NCBI RefSeq assembly: GCF_037392515.1
Contig: NC_090291.1
Coordinates: 18,627,501 to 18,691,500 of the forward strand
DNA length: 64,000 nucleotides
DNA from: Haliotis asinina
Taxonomy: Eukaryota > Mollusca > Gastropoda > Lepetellida > Haliotidae
Direction of reading: 5' to 3'
The notes below the pieces were generated by a model, which saw only the letters and a list, made by a program, of their open reading frames with translations, searched no databases and was not told where the DNA came from. The position numbers and the translations under genes were made by a program. Positions 30,076-41,700 of the stretch are shown here, piece after piece (within the stretch, counting starts at the first letter, position 1; the number at the start of each line of letters is the position of its first letter).

Positions 30076-32671
30076 GCTAGGATACACTTGTGATTATTTA
30101 TGTGATATTCGCACATGTCCTTATCAGTGATTCTGAACGTTGATTGGTCAGCTTAGCAGAGAAGAAATATTTTTGGTTCACTGAACTACTTTCCATGATC
30201 CAAGTTCATTGACAAATTTTAGCATTGTGCTGTACTCACACAATCCGAGATTTTAAAAAAGAAAACATGAAGGTTAAATAATGTGAATACTCTAATTCTA
30301 TTAGACATTAGTATTTTGCAATAAAATCGAGTTATAAATAGTTGTCTTTTTAAAATAAATAACCTTGAAAAAACACAACAATCGTTTGCATTGTGTGTAA
30401 ACAAGCATGGCCGCCATAAGACTAACCCCGATCAAGGTCAGTGACCAAGTTCAAACTGTCGCTGACCAAATAGGAGAAGTGATCATAATTTTACTGTCAC
30501 TGAACTTTTGCAAACCCTTTGCTGTTAAAACTGAATTGGGAAAGATAGAAGCAACACAATCTCGACTAAAGGTGTTACCTGAAAGTATGACATGTGAGTC
30601 GGGGTCGATGCCATCGAACCTCACAGTCTTTGTCGCATGCCGTAAACCTTCGTTCTGAACAATGTATTACGTATACACTATTCCCCGGTGCAATGCATCG
30701 TGGTGTATTCCACTTCAAAGTCTCAAATGACACTTCTGTCAGCCTACCATCTGCACCAGAAAGGCGTATTCTTCCGATTGACTCGGATTCCTGCTAGAGT
30801 TATCCTTCTTGGAACTGCTGTAGTCATCTGGGACGTGACTGTGACACGCCTTCCACAGTTCTGAGTTTCTTCACAGAAAACGTTTTCGATATGTACTCGT
30901 TGGATGGTTGTCTTTTAGATTTAACAGACAGGTTTTTGTCGAAGTGTGTTTCAACAATCCACCGCCACCCGTCATTAGACACACGTCAGTCGTGAATGAC
31001 CTATGTTCCGACTGACTGGCTTCATCAAATAACGTTTTTGCTGTTATTAAGTTTCAGTGATATTAACATTTTTATCATATCAACAAATGTTTATAAATTA
31101 TTCCATAAAAAGATATTTTTGTTGTATTTTAAAGCCGTTTTACGAGGTATTATTGTCCAGTTATGTTGTTACCGTCGGAGACGTAATGTTTAATACGCAC
31201 ATGAATACGTATCAGCTGTTTGAGGTCACAAGTCCTGTCTCCGGGGTTTTTTATTTCGTTATTCTTCTTTTTAAATTACTTTATGGGTAATTATAAAAAT
31301 AAATACATAGAATAAGCAACTCGTTACGAGTGTTTACGATAAATATTCCCTCGTTAAAATGATGTTCATTGGCTCACCAAGGCTCCGCACTGTGAACATT
31401 ATTTCAACTCAGGCATATTTCCCCTAATCACTCACACATGGACTTCAATGACAAATATCTGAGTATGCCGCGACCGTTAATCCTTTATTATCAAATCAGT
31501 AATGTAAACAGTGCGTCCGTTCATGGCATTGACGAAATCACGTACAACAAGTCACGACCCAGCGCAGTCCCCTGTCGAAAGAGAATGGACTCTTCCGCTG
31601 GACATACGTCCTAAAATTTGTGTATATCGGATTACAATTCTACAACGAAAACTGAGACGTGTGTGGAGTGTGACCGCCCTCTGGTGTTATTTTATGGGCG
31701 CTTCAACGTGACCCCTGCACCCCTCCTGTGGATGAACTAGACAGAGGATATGTTTTTGGTTGAGTCGAGGTTTATCTTTGTAGTGCCAGAAGCAATCGGC
31801 TTGTCAATAGCGGCGTGGTGTGGGTTCACTGTGGCTGAGTCCTGCCACTATTTCTCAGATGAAAACGGCATGTGAACATGAAAGATCACAGGAGCCATCG
31901 AAAGATCACGTCGAGAAGGACTCCCAGGTTCTTGAGACAGCCTGGTACCTGGACGTGAGAGTCTCCAAAAAGTATTGTTGATATATCTGCTGTCTCGCTG
32001 CTCTTACGAGTCCCCACTAACATGGCTTCCGGTTTGTCAGTGTTGAGTTTCAGTATGTTAAGATCCCTCCAACACTGAATCTTGCTTGAGAAATCTTCAT
32101 CTGATCAAAAGCACTGTGAATGCTTTGGAAAAAATGCGTCCATCAACTTAGTATTATCAGCGTATCTGAGATGACACACATTCACGGCAGAGATTAGGTT
32201 TCCAAAGACAGATATGTATTAAGTGAATAAAATAGGCCCGAGGACAAATCCTTGCGGCACTCCAAAATTAGGAAATATCTGGGATATCGGTGGATATCCG
32301 TCAACAGACCACTCTCAACGAACCTGGTTATGCACTGCAGGAAGAACGGGATGAAAGACGTTTTATTACGAGAATGCCTCAGCAATCTGGGATTGTATGA
32401 AACGGATTCAAATGATGTTAATGAGACATACTGTTAGTGAAGAGCAGGATGCATTGGCACATCACCTAACAAATTCTGTAGTCGTCTGCTCTTTGCGCTG
32501 TTATTGGTAAATATTATAGAAAAAGGTAGTTTTGAAGAACAGTGTTTCAAGCTAAGATAAACCTGAATAGCAGACTTGATGCTCATTGTAATGGTATCTT
32601 ATTTCACTTTCAAGATTAATAAATAGTTATTTCTAACTGACTTTATATTAATATGTTTACAGTATCACAGA
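30076..32671. other. Intergenic region before the hydrolase gene
   Basis: Beyond the LINE fragment at 31745 I recognise nothing. An 83-codon open frame at 30407 starts in a favourable context (gcATGGCCGCC) but matches no family I know and has no visible partner exons. Confidence 0.5.
31745..32280 (-). mobile_element. LINE reverse-transcriptase fragment (CR1/L2-like)
   Basis: The reverse strand reads FGVPQGFVLGPILFT (RT motif), then LRYADNTKLMDA, the YADD box with the second D changed to N. Next come WRDLNILKLNTDKPEAMLVG, CLKNLGVLLD and HLRN. Stops and frame changes interrupt it. The parts after the RT core correspond to the fragment carried in the duplicated segment at 955 and 3857. Confidence 0.8.
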
Positions 32672-35600
32672 ATGAGGCTATTATTCTCCGCAATCCTCAC
32701 AGTGCTTGCGGCGGTTGTAGCATACCGAATATACCAAGTATTAGAGCGACCCCTACCTGACGATGTGGAAAACCCTAGTCAACTCCGATGGATAGATGAG
32801 CTGGGCCGGATAGCAAATATACTGGTACGTTCGTACTTCTACTGGAATGGACGTGTTACATTTTATCGTCGCATAGGCATTATTCAGCGATAAAGCAGCT
32901 ACATATTTTTGTATCAACAAGTAGGTCATCTGAATACAAACATATTTGCAGCCTAAGTAAACGTATTTTCAGTGTATTTCGTTACACTCCACCACTGAGA
33001 CTCAATAGCGGAGTGTAACGGAAAGTACTGAAGATACGTTTACTTAGACTGAACATATTTATAGCTGTTTTGTTTTCAAGGGATGTCAAACCACACATAT
33101 TTCAGATTTACCCTTTTATAAAGTGAATCCCTTACAATTTCAAACTCCACACAGTCTAGCAAAACCACGGTTAGTAGTGAACCTTTCATCTGATGAAGGT
33201 ACACCTTTGTAGTCTTCCTTCATCCGTTATAAGCAGATATTCGTGAGTTAACAGACATTGACCAACACAATCACAAAATGAACTTATCATGTCTTGACTC
33301 ACAAATCAAGTAGGTATTAGTTGTTTGTCCTGATTATGGTCTGTACGATTTTTAGTTAACTGTTGTTCATACGTGACTGAACACCCAAAACATTTTCTGG
33401 CAGAAAGATCTCGAGTACATGAAAGGTTTATTGTAGACACGTTTGTGTTTCTCCATTTTGATTGGAAAGATAATTCCCTTAATCAGATATTGTCATGACT
33501 TATCAATTTGCTTTCATAAACACCGACAGGAAACAAGTTCCAAGGCCATCGGCTTCAATCCTGCTACCAAACCCGTGAAGTCACTTGTTGACATTGGGTT
33601 CTCGCTGGTTCTGAATCCCACCTTCTGGAGGAAGGCAGCGGACAATATCAAGGTCAGAGCATCTTCGTCTGTCGTTAAACTAACCTCACTTACTCACTCA
33701 CTCACACATAGTACCTCCATTTTACCATTTAAGATAAAGTGTTTTTTAAAGAGTGCAACAACCGTGTACAAATGACTTCATCCGTGAAATGGCGGCCATG
33801 TTTGCTGTTACCACTTTGGCGTTAAGCTTAAACATTCCTTGATTAAAATACGTGGTGGTCTTTATTCATGACAAAACAATGTACCTAACAAACGCAAAAG
33901 TGTCGTTACGTCGCCATGTACAAATTACTTCATCCAAGAAATGACGATCGGCCATGTTGCTATTATCGCCTTGGTGTTCCACTTACACATTCCTTCTTTA
34001 AAATAGGAGGGAGCTCTATTCATAACAAAACAATATGTCTAACAAACTCAAGTGTATCGATACGTCGCCATTAACAAAATACTTGACAAAGGAACTGGCT
34101 TCAATGCTTGATTCATGTCAACCATAGCAAAGAAATAGTTATTACTGGAAGGTGAAAGTATTGAAACCATGTAATGTTTTTGCAAACGAGGCCCACTATT
34201 GAAGGATGACAATATAAGGATGAACAACCTCTTTATTACAGTATCGAAACAAGTGATGGACAGAATAAGGATAGTGAATGAGGTTCATCTCTTGATAACG
34301 ATTTTACAGGTCACATGCAACCAAAACATAAACATAATTGAAACACAGTTATCACTTATTCATGATATTTGCATTGCTGATTGACAAAATTGTAAGCGTA
34401 TAATGGCAAATCAAAAGTGCAATATTTTGTACTTGGGTTTGTCTCCCTCGAAACGAAGCAGCCGTGATACCGAACCCAGTCAGAGCCGGTGGATGTGCAC
34501 TCAGGTGTAACGAAACCTTTTCATTGGTCATTGGTCATTGGTCACTTGCCAATACGCTTAGCCGGCTCTTTGTCTTTGGCTTATAAGCCTGAAGTCATTA
34601 ACAGACAGGCCGGCAGACATATAGGTGTCAATACACCAGACATGGAGTCGTCTCTGTGACAGAGACTGCTTATTACAGTCACCATGTTTTTTCTGTGTAA
34701 CGAGTAGATTGTTTGCTTGTTTTTTGTACACAACCAATATAAAGAGTTCAGATCACGACCTCATACTCCGGGCAGGCATACTATTTCAAGCTCTGCGAAC
34801 CTATTCACTGCCCATGCGTTGAGAGCGCAGCATAGCTGTTGAAACTGCTTTTTTCCCCTAGGGCTAGGGCAAAATTAGTGAATCGTTTGAACTCCGATTT
34901 CGCGGGATTCTTTTCGTCGCGTTTTTTTCCAACTTTATAGCTCGAATTGGCATTTTTGATGATTTGTTTCGGTAAGTGCATACCGAACGGTATCAGAATC
35001 TGCAACGTTGTGTTTTACGTTGTATGCAACCTTTAAAATAAACTCAATATAATATATGTTCAACCATATATTGTCATCCTTCTGTATTGATCCATCAATT
35101 TGCCTCTCAAAGAAGGTCCACTATCACAAAGCTGCACTAAAAGATTTTTTCATTTCTCTTGGACACATTTTCTGTTATTGAAATGAAATGCAATTGAGAC
35201 GTGGCAAACAAAGTGTCACTGACAGACAGGAAACTGTTTCCTTATATACCTCACCATGAATTTCAACTAACCCAAATGGGAATGTACCTATTATGAGTAA
35301 AGGGGTGTATTGAGTTACAAATTGCCAATGTCCGACCGACGTTGTGATTCAGAGTATCGCGTTATTGTTTTACATACAGTTAAAACATCAAAACTCACCA
35401 GGGCTCCAGACAAGACCTTGCCTCATACAGTTCCTGAACCGCATTTTCCCCGTCCAGCCCTGTATGCTGTGAAAAAAGCTTAAATGAAGCAAGTCTGTCT
35501 TGACTTCCTCAGAGTCACATCGGTTGCCATTTTCATGTAAAAGGAAATATTTCTTTCTGTGTTTATATATAGAGAGACTAAGCGTTAGTCTACAAGCAAG

Positions 35601-37856
35601 AGCAAAACTACGGGTGAAGTCTCGTCATTACGCTGTCTATTCCTTACAGGTGGCAAACGCCGTGTATGGCAACGTCCCTGTGATAACCTTCACCCCTGGT
35701 GAGCTAGCGTCCTTGACCTCTCCCCGCCCCGTCATGGTGTACTTCCACGGCGGCGGCTGGACGTGGTTTTCTGCAGGTAGGTAGAGAAAGAACCAGAGAC
35801 AAAGTATTCTCTGTGAAATTGCTTCAAAAAACCTCAAAGTCTTATGTCACAAAACACATATTTTATCTTCAGGATACCAGAAACGAATCCAGAGGGACAG
35901 GGAGGAGGGGTGGGTGGTGGTGTGTGTGGTGGGGTGGGGGTGGGTTCAGGGAGGTGCACCCCCTTTCGTTCTGCAAGTTTAACCTATATATCTGGATACC
36001 AGCTCTATCAGCTGAAGTGGTCTGTGTCACCCACTCTGATCATGAATCATGTTGTGTTTGCCCTTTATCCAGTTCTGTCTGTAATGTAAAAGCAAGCAAG
36101 TCCTTTCCCTCTCATTCTGAATATTCCACCTCGTTGGGATTCCTCGAGTTTAGGGTTTAGACAGAGTTGAGGAATAAACCCTGGGGACATTTGGGGGTGG
36201 ATGGTACGCGGGGTTGTGCTGACGGTACAGTATGATGACTCTTGAAACTAGATTTACGGATTTTCGAGGCGATAAAAATCATCTCAGACTTTAACTGATG
36301 TTTTGTAAATGTAAGGTAAGAAATTTGTGAAAATCGGATTTTCCTTCTGGTCCTTTTGTGTTTCATGGTTTATTATTTGTAGGTTCCTACAATGTCCCGC
36401 TGAGGACTCTAGCCAGCAAGACACAGTTCGTCATCGTAGCTGTCGAGTAAGTTGCCTCAGTAGTGTATCCCTATAACTCCTACAAAGTGAACTTTAACCA
36501 TGATGTGGGCCACTAGTCTGTATTGTTCGTACATTCAACTCTGACAGTCCAAATGCATAGAACATCCTTAATCTATATTATGTCAGTTGACTTTTTGATA
36601 TGTCATCTTATCTGGACATACTCTAGACATTGGTATTCAATCTAGTAGGCAACGTTCCAAATTATAAGGCAACTCATTTTGTAATTCTAAATAGTTTAAC
36701 TCACTCATACGAGCTAGAGTGAGCTGTTGTCAGACCAGTGTCGTATAATGTGACAAGATCGACGGAAAATAGCGCCAATTTAGTGATTGTGCCTAAATAT
36801 CATTGTTTATTGTTCCGCTTTGTTTGTCTCGCGAGTCGGTGAATGAATATGGTTTTACGCTGCTTTAAGCAATAGTTAAGCGGTATCATGGCGTGTGACA
36901 CATGAGTTTCATGTAACTGTTTGAGAAGTCGAACCAGGCAACTCACGTGACGAACGAACGCTTGAACCACACTGCCCACTGATTGTAAAATATTTTCTTT
37001 GAGTAATATGTATAATGAAAGATGTGTAGACCTACTATGACATTATATTCCCAGCTATCGCACTGCCCCTCAAGCAGCGTTCCCTGCCGCCTACGACGAC
37101 TGTCTTGCCGTTACCAAACACGTCGTCGACAACGCCAAGAAACTCAACTACAGGTCAGACCTCATCATTGTTGCTGGAGATGGCTCCGGCGGGAACCTAG
37201 CCGCCTCCGTTGCCATAGAAATGAAAGAGAAGATTGCCATGCAATTATTGATAAGCCCGGCGCTCCAGATCTTAAACCTTGGGACACCCTCATATCAAGA
37301 CATGAATGACGTTCTTCCTGGAGTAACCAATCCACGAAGGGAGATAACTCATTGGCTCAACTATGCGAATCTGGACCAGGAACCGGGCTTCATTGACGAC
37401 ATGTTGAACAACGTCCACGCGTCAAAACACCTACATGAAGTGTATAAAGACTTCTTCGACAGCAAGAAGCGAATCCCAGCCCATATGAACGTCTCGGAAC
37501 GCCACACATTGCCACACGTACGTACAAAATTTGGAACGGCGTACAAACTGGACAAATTTGTTACTGACGTTCGATTTTCCCCCATGATGATCAGAAACAC
37601 AAAGGGGATTCCTAACGCTTATTTCATTTCGTGCCATTACGATGTTCTGCGGGATGAAGCTATCATGTATGGACATCGTCTTCTCGAAAGCGGGGTCAAG
37701 GTCAAATTCCGCCATTATCCCTCGGCCTTCCATGGTTTTGTTCTTTTCGCTGGAAGCAGTTTTTGGAAGTTTCCGGTTAGTGACAAAGCTCTTAATGAAT
37801 TAGTGGACTTCCTTCAGTTCCAATACTTTAATGTCCGTAAAGACCGTAGAGAATAG
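32672..37856 (+). CDS. Arylacetamide deacetylase / NCEH1-like hydrolase, complete, 5 exons, 422 aa
   Basis: Exons: 32672-32824, 33530-33652, 35650-35776, 36383-36446, 37055-37856. All introns are GT-AG and the phases join, with stop TAG at 37854. Members of this hormone-sensitive-lipase-type family sit in the ER membrane by an N-terminal anchor, with the active site in the lumen, and cleave acyl esters. Here residues 3-18 are a hydrophobic anchor, followed by the family's PLPDDVENP. The oxyanion motif HGGGW is at residues 125-129, DYRTAPQAAFPAAYDD at 156-171, the catalytic Asp352 in YDVLRDE and His382 in FHGF. The nucleophile motif, normally GDSAGG, reads GDGSGG at 197-202: glycine sits at the serine position and serine one step later. 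It may be a pseudoenzyme. Other expected residues are kept and the frame is open, so it is probably expressed. Confidence 0.92.
32954..33046. repeat. Foldback element in hydrolase intron 1
   Basis: Two 37-base arms (32954-32990 and 33010-33046) pair with about five mismatches and a 19-base loop. They include taagtaaacgtat at the outer ends and gttacactcc at the inner ends. Confidence 0.85.
33763..34080. repeat. Tandem repeat, period ~152 bp, in hydrolase intron 2
   Basis: The phrase gtacaaatgacttcatcc at 33766 recurs at 33918, and tcgccattaacaaaatactt begins a third, cut-off unit near 34066. Intervening sequence (ggccatgtttgctgttacc, ttcatgacaaaacaatgta) is collinear. Confidence 0.75.
34523..34587 (+). 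promoter_or_regulatory. Promoter-like cluster: three ATTGG, one CCAAT, TATA-like box
   Basis: ATTGG occurs at 34523, 34530 and 34537 in a 7-base tandem (TCATTGG). CCAAT is at 34549 and TTATAAG at 34581. The spacing suits NF-Y sites ahead of a TATA box. An AATAAA follows at 35036. It lies in hydrolase intron 2, about 1.07 kb before exon 3. It could be an alternative promoter or part of an old LTR-like repeat; no coding product follows directly. Confidence 0.3.
35892..35952 (+). other. G-rich tract with quadruplex potential
   Basis: This tract has many GGG/GGGG runs separated by 1-6 bases (gggaggaggggtgggtgg, then ggggtgggggtggg) on the coding strand of hydrolase intron 3. Confidence 0.6.
36848..36978 (-). 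mobile_element. SINE-A, reverse, in hydrolase intron 4
   Basis: The tail (ggttttacgctgctttaagc) leads to a diverged body and the reverse head (cgtgacgaacgaacgcttga, accac). It ends about 75 bp before exon 5. Confidence 0.65.
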
Positions 37857-38528
37857 GTGAAAGGAGAAACGCTAATATTCCAGCTTTTTAAAAAGATCTA
37901 CCTGTCTCCATCATCCGTCTTAAACAGTAAATGTTTGATAATACGGTGTTAACCATTACCGACCATAAAACATTCTAAGGGTCTGGGATTTCCATTTTTG
38001 AAAAGAACACAATTTCAAAGCACAATTTTGTGCTGAAGGAAGACGCAAAGGCAATGTCCGGGTAACTCCCCATTCCTTGAAAACAATGAAGCCGAGGCAA
38101 ATTATATTTAATGAATGGTAAGTTGCGAGGATGTTACCCTACTTAGATGACATTCAAAGTATTGGGAATACTTTTTTTCAAAGTTAAATATCAAAATATA
38201 GTCTTTAATTTGAAACTTGTACGCATCGCTCCATTACTGAAAAGTAATGGACCGATCAGTAATCAGACAATGGCATGATGTCATTAATGTAATTTTAAGA
38301 AGAGCACAAGCACTTCAAACAAAGCATTTGTATTTTTCTGTGCAAGAACTTCCAGAAAACATAACTTTTGTAGTATTTTGGGGGACACAATATTTTCCCA
38401 CCAGAATATCTTAAAATTAGAATATACTGATTACTCCAGGTGCTTGTGAAACGGGTCTACGGTACAGAATATGTGGGGCTATATATTTATCTATTTATTT
38501 ATTGTGTGACTGTGTTTGTACATTTTGT

Positions 38529-38534
38529 AATAAA
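38529..38534 (+). terminator. Candidate polyadenylation signal AATAAA for the hydrolase gene
   Basis: AATAAA lies 673 bp after the stop codon, followed within ~35 bases by GT-rich sequence. It is the first perfect hexamer I see downstream. Confidence 0.5.
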
Positions 38535-38697
38535 ATGAAAGTGAAGTTTCTAACAAAGACACGTTTGAGTTTGATATGGAGGCACTGTGGTGTAGTCAGT
38601 GTGCAATATAGCCACTGGCCTGCTGGCTCGTAACCAGTAAAAATCTATACGTTCCAGTAAACCGTCACAGTCACTTTTCCGAATCTTCATGGGGTCA

Positions 38698-38701
<4 letters not shown>

Positions 38702-38753
<52 letters not shown>
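38702..38753. repeat. (TG)26 microsatellite
   Basis: An uninterrupted run. A short reverse SINE-A piece (accagaaattggcttcacac) follows at 38787. Confidence 0.95.
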
Positions 38754-38754
<1 letters not shown>

Positions 38755-41700
38755 ATGCATTTAAATTTCGGTGTTGAGAATAATACACCAGAAATTGGCT
38801 TCACACATTGCATCCATGTGCAATATTTACCATACCTCAGGTACTGCTCACACATCCCAGATTGGTGTATTAGCTAGGTAGTCATTCTAGGTAATCAGTC
38901 ACTCAGGGGACTTCAGCACGGATTGAAGCATTGAGAACGTTTTCCAGCTAACAAGTTCGTGTTGTCCAAAGTTACAACGCTATTCTGCGGACTCCCGTTT
39001 AAGTTGTGGTTAAGTTATTTGATGCTAGCGTATTTACGTTGTCTGGAGTTTCTATTTCAACAGATTTGTGTCATTTTCCCCTGATTTTATCAATATGGAT
39101 AAGCAATTATTCTATGAAGGTTTGAATGAATGACCTATAATGTGTCCGTTTACTAAGTTTTGGCCTACCTACAGTCTGCGGCAATGATAGGAAACGTCAC
39201 AGAGGACTTTACTGAGTAGAGATTATTGAAGAAATGAGCAATGCGTCTGTTTTGTTAAAGTCCAAAGCGACATAGAACTGACCATGGCTTTATGCATGTC
39301 CACCTTAAAATCAGACATAGCTTCATTATAAACGATTGTTCACGAAAAAAATAACTTTCATGCTGCAACAATCACGGATGTAGCTCACTGTCACTGGTAA
39401 AAGAAAGAGACAGGGGCTTCGTCTCAAAAGCAAAATCAGGACTGCTGTCGCAGACGATGGTTTAGGTCGGACTGGAAGATAGAGATATCATTTAAGACAT
39501 GATAATCCTTTTAGAATTAAACTGGGGAAACAGCATGTCCCAACTTACAAATGTCAGGTCCTGTCTATCATCGGGTGGTCATGCCACCTATATATTTGAG
39601 ACATTTAATATAATGCTATCTATAGGTATCAGGTATCATACTCTTCTGCATATCTCAACATAAACTTTATGAAAGAAAGACACGTAATATGTTTATCATT
39701 AAATGCGACATTTCCAACACACATGAAAAGCGGAAACTATCTCTGAGGCGACCCTTTGTGCCTGTAGGTAACAGGCACTTCATGAAAGTTGAGTGGACTC
39801 TCTGCTATACGTGGCTGAGCGACGTAATTGCTATCTTTTTGTCCGATCTGTTGTTTTCAGCAGCTATTCGTAAAGACTAACAACTAGTCTCTGAAATGAA
39901 CATATTTTACTGAAAAAAGGTCATAGCAAAAAGCATATAATATAATGAAATGGAGCCCGGAAGAAATCTAGACTTGCTACATTTCCTAGACTTGCGTGGG
40001 CTTTTTTTATATATATCTACTTCAGGGTCTGTACGACAGACTACTATTCGTGTTTTGTTCTACTTTTTGCCCGATTTTACGAGTAAACATGCTTTTCTGG
40101 ATATCCTTTTAGTTTTATGCATATCACTGAATGCCCAGTTAGGCTAATTTGGGTTATGTCGACTTGTTGTCGACTCTTTCTTGTTGTGTAAATTTTAGGG
40201 ATACACAGCAACAGCCCCCAAACATACTTTTTTCTATTTCCGACAGTACTTTTGGGCTGAAAGTCAGCTGCAATAACAACATGAATTCATTACGATTCAG
40301 GAGAGAAGCCAGTAGGGTTTCAATGTTTTTTATTATGCACATAAACTTGATGATCTATATATACACTTGGAAACATCCATGACAAAAATATTGATTCTCA
40401 CTCACACATGATCTTGAATGTAACATACCTTAGCCTGCTGCAATGCATAGTCGACAAAACAAACAATGAAAATGTGCTTAATATGGCCTTTACAAACTTG
40501 GTTTACAGAAACGTGGTCAACAGATTCCAAAACAAAGAAAATGTTTCTAAATTACTGCATTTTCAAATGAAAACCAGTTCTAAAATCCTGCAGAGTAAAA
40601 TTAATCACCATGGGCTTAGCGACCAATATAACAAAAGCCCAGGCTCACACATGATTCTTGTTAGAATGGTTGGGAAAGCCCTCAATACTATCTGAAAAAT
40701 AATGTTTTGCATAAAATGGCTTGTTATGTGCTTGATTACTTTGGCAATGATTACTAAACAGTGAGTTGATAATTTTTGATAAAAGCCAAGCCAGACACTG
40801 CAAAACTAATACCATGCAATGTAACAGCCAATAAACCCCAAAACCAATGACAAGCATATGAAAAACTTTAAACATATATTCACAGGGACTCTTTTATTGA
40901 ACAGTAAGAAAATATTGCTCAACACACCAGCAATCTTGCAGCATGTTCAGCAACATTTCTTTCAGGCTAAATGGAAAAAGTAATCATGAAAACCCCTCAT
41001 ACATAATTTAGATTTCTAACTGAATGAAGTTATAACCATTTCTCAGAGTAATTTTTATTAAAAAATGGGAAAGATTACTCAAGTATCGACATATGAAAAT
41101 ATAAGAAAATCCTTAATAATTTTCAAGGATAAAATGTTTCATCAAAAGGAATGTATTCATTTAAATAGAAACTTCTTACGTGATAAGAGTGACATTGATG
41201 AAATAATGAAAGGTATTTATTCTGTGCATAAGAAACGGTCAAAGAAACTGAAGCACTAAAGCACCAATCTGCAGCATTCCAGAAGATACAACAGAAGTAT
41301 GGTGTTACCCTGCTTTTCATGGAAGCGGAGGCCATATATTTCACCTATCTGGGATTCAAACCCCAGAAATTGCTTTTAACCATTCGCCCGATCCACTAAC
41401 CAAGAAAAATTAAGGACAATAACATTCCTTGATCCAAGACATCTATTGATCCATGAAATATACAACAGTATCAATGAAAACACCAAGATGACTTTGCTGA
41501 ACATACTTAATATGTCAATGAAAAACTTTCAAAAGCAACATTCAACAATTACCTGCATATTTGTTACTCTCACACTTCTTCCATGTGGAGCTCAACCATA
41601 TTAACCCAATATGAAAGGAAATATCATTTCTGCTTTTATTGGGATGGCAAACCAATGGTTGATAACATGAGCAAAGACCCCACCTAATCTGGAACTGAGT

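Noticed and set aside
30407-30658. 83-codon open frame with good start context (gcATGGCCGCC)
   Set aside because: No recognisable domain, no matching exons and no polyA signal placed. Kept only as a note in the intergenic entry.
40408-40695. 95-codon forward open frame after the hydrolase gene
   Set aside because: AT-rich composition, no known motifs, no splice partners and an opposing reverse frame of similar length. Treated as chance.
41054-41059. Reverse-strand AATAAA as the Derlin-1 polyadenylation signal
   Set aside because: It lies 3.5 kb beyond the stop codon with no supporting evidence. A nearer variant signal is equally possible.
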